Origin: Streptomyces lydicus
GTDB lineage: Bacteria; Actinomycetota; Actinomycetes; Streptomycetales; Streptomycetaceae
Direction of reading: 5' to 3'
DNA: 64,000 nt
NCBI RefSeq assembly: GCF_001729485.1
Contig: NZ_CP017157.1
Span: 3,100,001-3,164,000 of the forward strand
Shown: piece after piece, positions 46,076 through 54,352 of the stretch
Layout of the letters: each line of letters starts with the position of its first letter
Numbering within the stretch: the first letter of the stretch is position 1
Notes under the pieces: model-generated
Databases searched by the model: none
What the model was told of the DNA's origin: nothing
The model's input: only the letters and a program-made list of their open reading frames with translations
Translations under genes and position numbers: made by a program

Positions 46076-46978
46076 TCACTCCGCGGCCCAGATGTCGCTG
46101 AGAGGCGCCTTGTCCGCCGCGCCGCCGAGCGCCGGCAGCCCGTACATGTCCTCCAGCGTGCGCAGGACGCTGTAGTGGTTGATCTGCTGCTTCGACTCGT
46201 AGCCGGCCTTCACGTGCGCGCCCACGAACGAGGTGTAGATCTGGTTGACCGAGGTGTAGTTGTCCTCGTCGAAGGTCATCACCAGCAGGCTGTTGTGGGT
46301 CTTGGCCCACTGCGCGTAGTTGTCGAGGTGGTCCTTGAGCCAGGAGTCCCCGGTCCCCACCGAGCAGTCGTGCATGTCGTGGCACATGTCGGGCACCACG
46401 AACGACACCGTCGGCAGCTTGCTGTAATCCGTGGGGAAACTGGAGTACGGCAGGTGGTGAGCGGAGTCGCCGACCGTGGGGAAGTCTGCCCAGGGGGCGT
46501 GCTTACGGCGGTAGTTGCCGCTCTTGCAGCCGGTGTAGCCGGCTTCAGGCAGGCCCTCCGAGTACGCCTTGAAGGACTTGCCCGCGTCGATGAGCTGCTG
46601 ACCGAGATTGCCCTTGGAGAAGGCGTTCGGGCAGCTGTCGTCGTCGACGCCCTGCATCGAGCCGGAGAACAGACCGATGTAGTTGGGCTGGCTGGGGTGG
46701 GTCAGGCCGAACGAGTTGACGGACAGGGCGCCCTGCTTGGCGAGCGAGTTGAGGTAGGGCGCCGAGGAACTGCCCTTTATGGACGTGTAGTTCTTGTTCT
46801 CGAACGGTACGACCACGATGTGGTCGTACCGCGGCAGCGAGGCGTTCGCCGCCGTGACGGAGGCGGCTGTCGTCGTGCGCCTGCCGCTGTGCTCGTCCGG
46901 TTCGGACGCGAAGGCGCTGGCGGCCACCAGTGTCAGGGCCACCGCGGCGGCCGTGGTGGCGAGGTGGGCGAAACGCAT
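46076..46978 (-). CDS. Secreted phosphoesterase-family (acid phosphatase-like) protein
   Basis: 300 aa. A signal peptide (MRFAHLATTAAAVALTLVAA, cleavage near SAFA) precedes a phosphoesterase fold of the phospholipase C/AcpA group: HIVVVPFENKNYTSI with the metal-binding Glu-Asn, GLTHPSQPNYIGLFSG around the nucleophile, VSFVVPDMCHDMHDC and MTFDEDNYT for the second metal, and NHYSVLRTLEDMYGLP at the end. It should release phosphate from organic esters outside the cell. CAGGAGGTA lies just before the ATG. It is monocistronic and ends at a strong terminator; phosphate control is possible but no PHO box was identified. Confidence 0.85.
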   Translation of the reverse strand: MRFAHLATTAAAVALTLVAASAFASEPDEHSGRRTTTAASVTAANASLPRYDHIVVVPFENKNYTSIKGSSSAPYLNSLAKQGALSVNSFGLTHPSQPNYIGLFSGSMQGVDDDSCPNAFSKGNLGQQLIDAGKSFKAYSEGLPEAGYTGCKSGNYRRKHAPWADFPTVGDSAHHLPYSSFPTDYSKLPTVSFVVPDMCHDMHDCSVGTGDSWLKDHLDNYAQWAKTHNSLLVMTFDEDNYTSVNQIYTSFVGAHVKAGYESKQQINHYSVLRTLEDMYGLPALGGAADKAPLSDIWAAE

Positions 46979-47077
46979 GAGGTACCTCCTGAGGGCGGGA
47001 CGGAATGTGCGGTGGAGCCGTGGGGGGTGGGGGAGTGACGCATGAGCGGGGCGGTGGCCCCAGAGGGACGGCAGGCG

Positions 47078-48283
47078 TTACGGCGCGCCCAGGCCGCCGG
47101 TGAAGAGCAGCCGGTTGGGGCTGCCGCTGCCGGCGTCGGAGACCTTGCCTTTCGTGGCGTTGTCGAGGAGTGCCTGGTGCACCTCCGCCGGGGAGGCGTC
47201 CGGGTGCGCGGAGAGGTAGAGGGCGGCCGCGCCGGTCACATGCGGTGCGGCCATCGAGGTGCCGGTGAGGCTGTGGGTGTCCGTGTCCCCCGTGTTCCAG
47301 GCCGAGACGATGCCTGTTCCTGGGGCGAAGAGGTCGGTGCAGGAGCCGTAGTTGGAGTCGGATCGGCGCCGGTCGTCGGACATGGCGTTGTTGACGACGA
47401 GGGCGGGGGCGATGTCGCCGGGAGAGTTGTTGCAGGCGTCGGCGCCGTCGTTGCCCGAGGAGACGACCCAGGTGACCCCGGAGGCGATGGACTTCTTGAT
47501 CGCGCTGTCCTCGCTGCTGTTCTTGCTGCCGTTGATGCTCATATTGACCACGGCGGGCCTGTGGGCGTGGGCGGTGATCCAGTCGGCGGCCGCGATGATC
47601 GATGACGAGGAGCCCTTGCCGCTGCAGTTCAGAGCGCGCACGGACACCAGCTTGACCCCCTTGGCCACGCCGTAGTCCTTACCGCCGATGGTGCCGGCGA
47701 CATGGGTGCCGTGACCGGCGCAGTCCTGTCCGTTCTGCCCGTCGCCCACCTCGTCGGCCCCGACGGAGGCCCGGCCCTGGAACTGGCTGTGGGAGGTGCG
47801 GATACCGGTGTCGACGACATACGCCGTGACGTTGCCCGCCGTCGTGGCGTACGAGTAGCTCTTGTCCAGCGGCAGGGCCGCCTGGTCCACCCGGTCGAGC
47901 CCCCACGACGGCGGGTTGCTCTGGACAGCGGAGGCACGGACCTCGACGTCCTGCTCCACGTAGGCGACACCGGGATCGGCCGCCACCCGGCGCGCCTGAT
48001 CGGCGCTCATCGCGGCCGCGTAGCCCTTGAGCACCGTCCCGTAGGTCTGCCGGACGGCGCCGCCGTGCGCCTTCACGAGGCGGGCGCTCTCGTCCCGCAC
48101 AGAGCGGGCGGACAACGTGCTGTCCTTGAGCACGACGACGTACCGGCCGGGAAGGGCATGGTCGGAGGTGCGGACGGCGGGAACGGACGGCGCGTCCTCC
48201 GCATAGGACACGTATCCGGCGAGCAGGGGGGCCGCTGTCGAGAGGGCGACGACCGTGGCGAGCCTTGATATGTGCAGGGGCAC
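47078..48283 (-). CDS. Secreted S8 serine protease (subtilisin type)
   Basis: 401 aa preproenzyme. Residues 1-25 are a signal peptide; 45-118 are an Inhibitor_I9 propeptide (GRYVVVLKDSTLSARSVRDE to VAYVEQDVEV); the catalytic domain starts near 122 (NPPSWGLDRVDQ). The triad is Asp158 (VVDTGI), His191 (HGTHVAGT) and Ser343 (GTSMAAPH). There is no C-terminal extension. Proteinase K-like extracellular proteases of streptomycetes have this design. GTG at 48283 has TTGGAG 5 nt upstream. The neighbouring LuxR-type regulator gene ends 147 bp upstream in the same direction. Confidence 0.9.
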   Translation of the reverse strand: MPLHISRLATVVALSTAAPLLAGYVSYAEDAPSVPAVRTSDHALPGRYVVVLKDSTLSARSVRDESARLVKAHGGAVRQTYGTVLKGYAAAMSADQARRVAADPGVAYVEQDVEVRASAVQSNPPSWGLDRVDQAALPLDKSYSYATTAGNVTAYVVDTGIRTSHSQFQGRASVGADEVGDGQNGQDCAGHGTHVAGTIGGKDYGVAKGVKLVSVRALNCSGKGSSSSIIAAADWITAHAHRPAVVNMSINGSKNSSEDSAIKKSIASGVTWVVSSGNDGADACNNSPGDIAPALVVNNAMSDDRRRSDSNYGSCTDLFAPGTGIVSAWNTGDTDTHSLTGTSMAAPHVTGAAALYLSAHPDASPAEVHQALLDNATKGKVSDAGSGSPNRLLFTGGLGAP

Positions 48284-48430
48284 AGCTACTCCAAGGGGGA
48301 TGCGGGTGCCCGGAAAACGCGGGCACCCTTTGGTGTACCGGCCGCTCAAGGGCAGTGGCGGCACAGTTGTGTCAGTGGCACAGGTGCGCAACCCGCATCC
48401 GGCGCCGCATCCCCTCGGGCCGGGAGGCCG

Positions 48431-49417
48431 TCAGATCCACTCCTTGCGGGCGGCGTGCAGGGCGAGTTGGAACCGGCTGGTGGCACCGGCGAGTTGGTAG
48501 AGCCGCTCCGTGTGCCGGGAGAGGGTGCGGCGGCTGATGCCCAGCAGCTGCGCGATGGTGTCGTCGGTGACCCCCGTCCCCATCAGCTCCAGGATGCGGC
48601 GCTGGACCGGGCGCAGCGCGGGCGGCACCTGTTGGCTGAGGTGCATGGGGTGGCCGGAGCGCCAGGCCGTCTCGAACAGCCCCAGGAGCGCGGTCAGCAG
48701 GCTCGACGGTCGCACCAGAAGCAGCGCCTCATTGGATTCCGCCTCGACGGACGACATCGAGACGATCGCCAGCCGCCGGTCGAAGACGGTGAGTTTGACC
48801 GGGACCGTCGACAGCACCCGGGCTTGTTCCCCGGCGGCAATACACGGTTCGATATTGACCGCGTAGTAGGTACCGTTCTGGACTGCGGAGCTGGAATACA
48901 CCACGCGGTACTCCACACCCCGTCCGAGGTTTTCCACCTCTACGTCATTCGCCCCGCCGTCCGTGTGATACGGCGGGGAATCGAAGCGGACCACTTCAGA
49001 CTCGACCGCTTTCTCGAACTGCCAGATGCGATCCACGATCTGTGGTCCGGTCACCACTTCCACGAGATCGTCGGTGGTCTGCGCACCCGTGCAGCGCCGA
49101 TAGGCGCGGTAGGCGTGCAACGCGGCCAGCTGGGCCTCCCGGACCTCGGCCGACCGGATGTGCACGAGGCGGTCCAGCGCGATGCTGGGCTCCGTGGGAG
49201 ACAGCGGGGCGGCACCGTCGGCACCGCCGGCGACCACCAGCCCCAGGTCGATCAGCCGCCCGACGGCTTCCTCCACCTCCGCCCGCTCCCACCCCAGCAG
49301 CTCCCCGAGATTCCCGGCATTGCTCCGCCCGGCCTGCAACAGCGCCTGGAACAACTCGGCTTCCCGCTGCGCCACCCCGAGATCCCTGAGATATGCCGAC
49401 AAATCCCTGTCATTCAC
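48431..49417 (-). CDS. LuxR-family regulator with TrmB-like N-terminus
   Basis: 328 aa. Residues 1-65 look like a TrmB-type winged helix (LGVAQREAELFQALLQAGRS), the centre is a ligand-binding-like region, and residues 262-325 form a LuxR/GerE helix-turn-helix (VTDDTIAQLLGISRRTLSRH). In actinomycetes such genes often regulate neighbouring secreted enzymes; here the adjacent subtilase and phosphoesterase are candidates. The ATG at 49417 follows a purine-rich stretch. The upstream region is unusually AT-rich for this window. No TTA codon was noticed. Confidence 0.82.
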   Translation of the reverse strand: MNDRDLSAYLRDLGVAQREAELFQALLQAGRSNAGNLGELLGWERAEVEEAVGRLIDLGLVVAGGADGAAPLSPTEPSIALDRLVHIRSAEVREAQLAALHAYRAYRRCTGAQTTDDLVEVVTGPQIVDRIWQFEKAVESEVVRFDSPPYHTDGGANDVEVENLGRGVEYRVVYSSSAVQNGTYYAVNIEPCIAAGEQARVLSTVPVKLTVFDRRLAIVSMSSVEAESNEALLLVRPSSLLTALLGLFETAWRSGHPMHLSQQVPPALRPVQRRILELMGTGVTDDTIAQLLGISRRTLSRHTERLYQLAGATSRFQLALHAARKEWI

Positions 49418-49734
49418 ATGACCCCCCGCGGTAACGGACTTCGATTGACGAACAGGCCGCGACGGCCGTCATCGTGGCACGCGACAATCGACTGTCAAGT
49501 TGAATGAGCAATTAATTCCAAAGAGCCACAGAAAGGATTTCTTTCGGCGCGGACCGACGTCAGCGGGTATCGCCCCGAGTGCCCCAAAAATCCATGAGGA
49601 GAGGGGGGCTGACGGTAAGGCGGCTGCGCCCTTCAGGGAACGGCAAATGGGCCGGCGAGACAGGTGGCGGCGACCGTCACCACCCTCCTCGGCGGCACCC
49701 GGAAGAAGCTGCACCGCACCCTATGACCCGGAGC
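49418..49734. other. AT-rich promoter region and IS debris
   Basis: About 315 bp without a convincing gene. The part nearest the regulator (49440-49560) is unusually AT-rich for this window, including an AATTAATT tract near 49508, and should contain the LuxR-type gene's promoter. The remainder runs into a decayed transposase remnant. Confidence 0.5.
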
Positions 49735-49915
49735 GCCGCGCCACTGCTTGAGGCGGTTGATGCAGCGTTCGACAGTGTTCCGCTGCTTGTGGTCGCGCGA
49801 GGGTCTCAAAGGTGTGGCGGTGATCGGCCCACGGCCTGCCCCGGACCGGATCGGCTGGCATGAGCGGCTCGATCCGGCCCCATATCGCATCAGTGCTCAC
49901 CAATCGTACGGACAC
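49735..49915 (-). pseudogene. IS5-family transposase with internal deletion
   Basis: From the GTG at 49915 the peptide reads (V/M)SVRLVSTDAIWGRIEPLMP then GRPWADHRHTFE, the normal start of an IS5-group transposase. Near 49797 the frame changes to RDHKQRNTVERCINRLKQW, which belongs to the region of the third catalytic residue. The whole middle, including both Asp residues, is missing, and the C-terminus is replaced by unrelated sequence. The gene is dead. The intact IS begins 36 bp from its start. Confidence 0.7.
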
Positions 49916-49951
49916 ATCCGATCAACTGACCAATCCGTCAAAGAGACACCG

Positions 49952-50829
49952 CCTAAAGGGTGTTGCAGAAGGCTCAGTCTTGGGCATTTTGCCTGTGTGG
50001 GTGGGGTGTTGCGGGCTGAGTCGTTGTGGGTGGAGACGTTCACGGGCTTGCGCATGGACAGGTTTGCCAAGCTGGTGAAGGTGGTCCGTGAACGGGGTGG
50101 GAACGGGCCCGGTGGAGGCCGGCCGTGGTGTCTGCCGCTGGCAGACCGCGTTCTGCTGGTGGCGGTGTACTACCGCACCAACCTCACAATGCGGCAGCTC
50201 GCCCCGCTCTTCGGCGTCTCTTCAGCGACCGTCTGCCGTGTCATTCAGCGGCTGCGGCCGTTGCTTGCGCTGGAGCCGGCACCGCGGCCGGTGGCAGATG
50301 TCGAACGGTTGTGGATCGTGGACGGCACCTTGATCCCGGTCCGTGACCGGCAGGTGGGGGCCTCGTCGCGCAACTACCGGTTCTCGGCGAACGTGCAGTT
50401 CATCATCGACGCCGACACCCGCCTGGTCGTCGCCTCGGCCCGGCCCGCGCCGGGCAACAAGGCCGACGCCCACGTCTGGCGCGCGTCGGATCTGCCGGCC
50501 GCGGCGGCCGGGACGACGGTGATCGCGGATGGCGCCTACCTGGGCACCGGGCTGATCGTCCCGCACCGCAGAAGGCCCGGGCGCCCCCTCCTGCGCGGGC
50601 AGGAGGAGGACAACGCCGAACACCGACGGGTCAGGGCCCGCGTCGAGCACACTTTCGCCCGGATGAAGAACTGGAAGATCCTTCGCGACTGCCGCCAGAG
50701 GGGCGACGGCCTCCACCACGCCGTCCAGGCCATCGCCACCATGCACAACCTCGCCCTCGCCGGGTGAACCAGCAGGTCAAGGACCCAACCCACGCTGCCC
50801 GAGCCGAACCTTCTGCAACACCCTTTAGG
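49952..50829 (+). mobile_element. Insertion sequence, IS5 family, intact
   Basis: An 878-bp element with imperfect terminal inverted repeats: 49952-49975 against 50806-50829, 23 of 24 matching (outer part CCTAAAGGGTGTTGCAGAAG). If TA is the target duplication the element proper is 49956-50825. It carries one transposase gene and lies directly beside a decayed IS5-group remnant on one side and 10 bp from the pxpC stop codon on the other. Confidence 0.82.
49997..50767 (+). CDS. IS5-family transposase (DDE_Tnp_4 type)
   Basis: 256 aa. It has an N-terminal helix-turn-helix (NLTMRQLAPLFGVSSATVCR) and a DDE domain: IVDGTLIPVRDRQ (first Asp), VIADGAYLGTGLIVP (second Asp) and RARVEHTFARMKNWKIL (Glu). 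The frame is intact to the end. GTG at 49997 is taken as start as it lies inside the element, about 20 nt from the left end repeat; a longer frame would begin outside the IS. Confidence 0.82.
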   Translation: MGGVLRAESLWVETFTGLRMDRFAKLVKVVRERGGNGPGGGRPWCLPLADRVLLVAVYYRTNLTMRQLAPLFGVSSATVCRVIQRLRPLLALEPAPRPVADVERLWIVDGTLIPVRDRQVGASSRNYRFSANVQFIIDADTRLVVASARPAPGNKADAHVWRASDLPAAAAGTTVIADGAYLGTGLIVPHRRRPGRPLLRGQEEDNAEHRRVRARVEHTFARMKNWKILRDCRQRGDGLHHAVQAIATMHNLALAG

Positions 50830-50839
50830 TCTGTCCGCC

Positions 50840-51703
50840 CTAACGCAGGCGCAGGAACCGTACCGGGGTGCCCGGTACCGCCTGTGCCGCGGGGGCCAGG
50901 AAGCGTTCGGGGACGACGCCGACGACCGGGTAGCCGCCGGTGGTGGGGTGGTCGTGCAGGAACAGCACCGGCTGGCCGTTGGGCGGGACCTGAAGGGCGC
51001 CCAACGGCATGCCCTCGCTGGGGAGTTCACCGGGGCGGGCGCGTTCCAGCGGCGGGCCCTCGGTGCGCAGCCCGATGCGGTTGCCGGCCGGGGAGACCCG
51101 GAAGCGGCCGGTGGTCAGGGTGCGCAGGCCGGCCTCGGTGAACCACGCGTCGCGCGGGCCGGGCAGGAACGGCAGGAGCAGCTCGGCGACCGGGCCGGCG
51201 TGCGGGACGGCGTCGGCGGCGGCGGGTGGGCCGTGCGGATCGCCCAGGGGCAGCACGGCGCCGTCGGTGAGCGGGTCGGGGCCCAGGCCGGAGAGCAGGT
51301 CGGTGGAGCGGCTGCCCAGCACCTCCTCCGCCTCGATGCCGCCGGCGAAGGCGAGGTAGGAGCGCAGCCCGTGGGTGGCGGGGCCGGCGTCCAGGACGGC
51401 GCCCGCCGGGACGTGGCACGGGGCGCCCCAGGGAGCGGGCCGGCCGTCGACGGTCACCGGGCAGGGCGCGCCGGTGACCGCCACGGTGGTGGCCCGGCGG
51501 ACCCGTACGGCGCAGCCCGTCAGCATCGTCTCCAGCGTGGCGGCCGACTCGGGGTTGCCGACCAGACGGTTGCCGAGGCGGTGCGCGGGCGCGTCGAGGG
51601 CGCCGGAGCGCGGCACGCCGAGGTGGGCGTGGCCGGGCCGGCCGAGGTCCTGGACGGTGGTGAGGGCGCCGGCCCGCACCACCGAGAAGGCACGGTCGCT
51701 CAC
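50840..51703 (-). CDS. pxpC: 5-oxoprolinase subunit PxpC (KipA-like)
   Basis: 287 aa of the biotin-dependent carboxylase-like/KipA family: it starts FSVVRAGALTTVQDLGRPGH and has GVPRSGALDAPAHRLGNRLVGN and the C-terminal HPTTGGYPVVGVV. With PxpA and PxpB it forms the prokaryotic ATP-dependent 5-oxoprolinase that opens 5-oxo-L-proline to L-glutamate. Its GTG overlaps the pxpB stop (GTGA). It is the last gene of the operon; an IS5-family element lies 10 bp past its stop codon. Confidence 0.9.
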   Translation of the reverse strand: MSDRAFSVVRAGALTTVQDLGRPGHAHLGVPRSGALDAPAHRLGNRLVGNPESAATLETMLTGCAVRVRRATTVAVTGAPCPVTVDGRPAPWGAPCHVPAGAVLDAGPATHGLRSYLAFAGGIEAEEVLGSRSTDLLSGLGPDPLTDGAVLPLGDPHGPPAAADAVPHAGPVAELLLPFLPGPRDAWFTEAGLRTLTTGRFRVSPAGNRIGLRTEGPPLERARPGELPSEGMPLGALQVPPNGQPVLFLHDHPTTGGYPVVGVVPERFLAPAAQAVPGTPVRFLRLR

Positions 51704-52347
51704 AGGGTGGTCTCCACGGGGACGAAGCGGACGCGGGTGCCGGGCGCGAGCAGCGCCGCCGGTTCGCGGCGCGGGTCCCACAGCACGGCGTCGGTGGTGC
51801 CGATCAGCTGCCAGCCACCGGGGGAGGAGCGCGGATAGACCCCGGTGTACGGGCCGGCCAGCCCGACCGAGCCGACCGGGACCTTCGTACGGGGGGTGTC
51901 CCGGCGCGGTACGTGCAGCGGCTCGGGCAGCCCGGTCAGATAGCCGAAGCCGGGGGCGAACCCGCAGAAGGCGACGTGGAACGCGGTGCCGGAGTGCCGC
52001 CGGACCACCTCGTCGGGGGTGCTGCCCCACAGGGCGGCGACGTCGGCGAGGTCCGGGCCGTCGTACCGCACCGGGATCTCCACGGTGGGCCGGCCGGCGA
52101 TGGTCAGCGGCGGGATGTCCCAGGTGGCGAGCTCGGCGATCAGTCCGCGGGGGTCGGCCAGACCGTCGAGGAAGACCGTGCGGGCGGCCGGCACGATCTC
52201 GCCGCGCCGCTCCGACGGGCCGCCGCCGGCCCACGGCAGGGCGCCGGCCGCGGCCCGGCGCAGCAGCTCGGCGTGCAGCGCCTCGACCTCCTCGGCGCCG
52301 TCCAGTTCGATCAGCAGCCCGTGTTCGCCGACCGGCAGCGGCCTCAT
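51700..52347 (-). CDS. pxpB: 5-oxoprolinase subunit PxpB (KipI-like)
   Basis: 215 aa. The KipI/allophanate-hydrolase subunit 1 pattern is plain: VEIPVRYDGPDLADVAALWG, then FHVAFCGFAPGFGYLTGLPE, VPRRDTPRTKVPVGSVGLAG and YPRSSPGGWQLIGTT. It is expected to bind the ATP-activated substrate together with PxpC. The gene overlaps both neighbours by 4 bp (ATGA with pxpA, GTGA with pxpC), which keeps subunit amounts equal. The N-terminal 90 residues form the usual regulatory-like half. Confidence 0.9.
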   Translation of the reverse strand: MRPLPVGEHGLLIELDGAEEVEALHAELLRRAAAGALPWAGGGPSERRGEIVPAARTVFLDGLADPRGLIAELATWDIPPLTIAGRPTVEIPVRYDGPDLADVAALWGSTPDEVVRRHSGTAFHVAFCGFAPGFGYLTGLPEPLHVPRRDTPRTKVPVGSVGLAGPYTGVYPRSSPGGWQLIGTTDAVLWDPRREPAALLAPGTRVRFVPVETTL

Positions 52348-53138
52348 GCGAAACTCCGCAGGCGCACCCCGGCCGCGGTCAGTTCGGACCGCACCCGCCG
52401 GGCGAGCACGGCCGCGCCGGGGGTGTCGCCGTGCAGGCACAGCGAGCGCGCGGCGACCGTGATCCGCCGGCCGCCGAGGGAGGTGACGGCCCGGTCGCGG
52501 GCCATGCCGACGGCGCGCTTGACCACCTCGTCCGGGTCGTGGACCACGGCGCCCGGCTCCCGGCGCGGGACGAGAGTGCCCTGGTCGGTGTAGGCGCGGT
52601 CGGCGAACGCCTCGGTGACGACGGGCAGTTGCGCGTTCCGGGCGGCCTCGTGCAGCCGCGAACCGGGCAGGCCGAGGACCGGCAGCGCGCCGCCCGCGGC
52701 ACGGACGCCCGCGACGACCGCGCCGGCCTGCTCCGCGTCGTGCACGCAGCGGTTGTAGAGCGCGCCGTGCGGTTTGACGTAGGCGACGCGGGTGCCGGCG
52801 GCGCGGGCGAAGACCTCCAGCGCACCGATCTGATAGGTGATCTCGTCGGCCAGCTCCTCCGGCGGGACGTCCATCGCGCGGCGGCCGAAGCCGGCCAGGT
52901 CGCGATAGGAGACCTGGGCGCCGACCACCACGCCGCGCTCGGCGGCCAGCTCGCACACCCGGCGCATCGTGGCGGGGTCGCCGGCGTGGAAGCCGCAGGC
53001 GACGTTGGCGCTGGTGACGACGGACAGCAGGGCCTCGTCGTCGGTGAGCTGCCAGCGGCCGAAGCCCTCGCCGAGGTCGGCGTTGAGGTCGATGACGGGA
53101 GCATCCGCACAGTCCACGGCGTCCACCGCGTCGGTCAT
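52344..53138 (-). CDS. pxpA: 5-oxoprolinase subunit PxpA (LamB/YcsF)
   Basis: 264 aa with the complete LamB/YcsF signature: IDLNADLGEGFGRWQLTDDE, SANVACGFHAGDPATM, VGAQVSYRDLAGFGRR, VKPHGALYN and SLCLHGDTPGA. It is the first gene of pxpABC. The transcript should start from the promoter at 53303-53332 on the minus strand, leaving a leader of about 150 nt; the GntR regulator encoded divergently probably controls it. The eukaryotic-type enzyme OplA (39017-42634) performs the same reaction, so the organism has two. Confidence 0.92.
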   Translation of the reverse strand: MTDAVDAVDCADAPVIDLNADLGEGFGRWQLTDDEALLSVVTSANVACGFHAGDPATMRRVCELAAERGVVVGAQVSYRDLAGFGRRAMDVPPEELADEITYQIGALEVFARAAGTRVAYVKPHGALYNRCVHDAEQAGAVVAGVRAAGGALPVLGLPGSRLHEAARNAQLPVVTEAFADRAYTDQGTLVPRREPGAVVHDPDEVVKRAVGMARDRAVTSLGGRRITVAARSLCLHGDTPGAAVLARRVRSELTAAGVRLRSFA

Positions 53139-53302
53139 GTCGGTCCGTTCCAGAAGTGCTCGGTGCCGGGCGGGCGGGCGGGCCGGGTGCGGGGCACTGC
53201 GGCCCGGTTTTCGGGCGGGGGCGGACGGGAACGTTCGGGCCGGCCGGCCCTATCCGTAGTGACTCTCCCCCGAGGGCCATCGAGCCGACCGGCGTTGGGG
53301 AC

Positions 53303-53332
53303 AACGTAGAGGATCGTTCAACGATCCGACAA
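53303..53332 (-). promoter_or_regulatory. pxpA promoter with GntR operator
   Basis: On the minus strand: -35 TTGTCG (53332-53327), an 18-bp spacer and -10 TACGTT (53308-53303). The spacer contains the 15-bp perfect palindrome GATCGTTGAACGATC (53312-53326). The 29 bp of 53312-53340 occur again, inverted and with one difference, before the DUF969 gene. Confidence 0.75.
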
Positions 53333-53460
53333 GAGGTCTGCGCCGTTCGGTGGGAGCTCCGTTGTTTTGTCCCCTCAGGTGGGATTGACTTCCGCTCGAT
53401 ACGGCACCCGGACGGCCCGACCCGGCCGCCCGGCACGGTACGAGAGCGGGGAGCGGCGGC

Positions 53461-54204
53461 ATGGCCGGCGGAGTGGCGAAGAACGATCAGCGGCGGCTCG
53501 CCGAGGTCGCGGGACTGGAACGGGACCGCGCCCTGCTGGGCCGCGCCAGCACCGCCGAGCGGGTCGCCGACATCCTGCGCGACCGGATCGCCGAGGGCTA
53601 CTTCGCGCCCGGCGCCCGGCTCTCCGAGGAGAGCATCGGCGGGGCGCTGGGCGTCTCGCGCAACACCCTGCGGGAGGCGTTCCGGCTGCTGACGCACGAG
53701 CGGCTGCTGGTGCACGAGCTGAACCGCGGGGTCTTCGTGCGGGTGGTGACGGTCGAGGACCTGGACGACATCTACCGGGTGCGCATGCTGGTGGAGTGCG
53801 CGGCGGTCCGCGGCCTGGGGCAGGGGCCCTACGACGACCGCGTGCGCGAGACCCTCGCGGCGATCGAGGCCGCGGTGCAGGCCGGTGAGGCCGCCTCCGG
53901 TGAGCGGGCCTGGCAGGACCTGTCGACCGCCAACATCCGCTTCCACCAGGGCATCGTGGCCCTGGCGGGCAGCCCGCGCACCGACGAGCTGATGCGCGGC
54001 GTGCTGGCCGAACTCCGGCTGGTCTTCCACGTCATGGCCGACCCCCGGCGGTTCCACGCGCCGTATCTCACCCGCAACCGCCAGATCGTCGAGGCGCTCC
54101 AGGCGGGCGATGCCGCCGAGGCCGAACGGCTGCTGGGGTCCTACCTGGAGGACTCGCGCGTCCAGTTGTCCGGGGCGTACGCCCGGCGTATCGCGGAGCA
54201 GTGA
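53461..54204 (+). CDS. GntR-family regulator of 5-oxoproline genes (FCD domain)
   Basis: 247 aa. A winged helix (about residues 28-96) has LSEESIGGALGVSRNTLREA as its recognition region, and a C-terminal FCD-type ligand-binding domain (about 105-235) includes ADILRDRI-like helices, RFHQGIVALAGS and RNRQIVEALQAGD with the metal-binding Asp/His pattern. FadR-subfamily members dissociate from DNA on binding an organic acid, so 5-oxoproline or a related acid is the likely effector. It lies between the two arms it should regulate, each with a GATCGTTGAAC-type operator. GGGGAG is 8 nt before the ATG. Confidence 0.87.
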   Translation: MAGGVAKNDQRRLAEVAGLERDRALLGRASTAERVADILRDRIAEGYFAPGARLSEESIGGALGVSRNTLREAFRLLTHERLLVHELNRGVFVRVVTVEDLDDIYRVRMLVECAAVRGLGQGPYDDRVRETLAAIEAAVQAGEAASGERAWQDLSTANIRFHQGIVALAGSPRTDELMRGVLAELRLVFHVMADPRRFHAPYLTRNRQIVEALQAGDAAEAERLLGSYLEDSRVQLSGAYARRIAEQ

Positions 54205-54259
54205 CCGGGGCTCAGGGGAGCGAGCGGGGGAGGTTTCAGGATTCCCCTCGGCAGACCTC

Positions 54260-54289
54260 TTGTCGGATCGTTGAACAATCGCCTAGCCT
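54260..54289 (+). promoter_or_regulatory. DUF969-operon promoter with GntR operator
   Basis: -35 TTGTCG (54260-54265), an 18-bp spacer and -10 TAGCCT (54284-54289). The spacer carries GATCGTTGAACAATC (54266-54280), a 15-bp palindrome with one mismatch. The segment 54252-54280 is the inverted, 28-of-29 identical copy of the pxpA promoter segment, in the same orientation to its gene. Confidence 0.75.
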
Positions 54290-54352
54290 CCGCTGCATCT
54301 CCTCACCCCTCTCCCCGGACCCGTAGGGGTCCCGTACGCGGAAGGCGGATCC

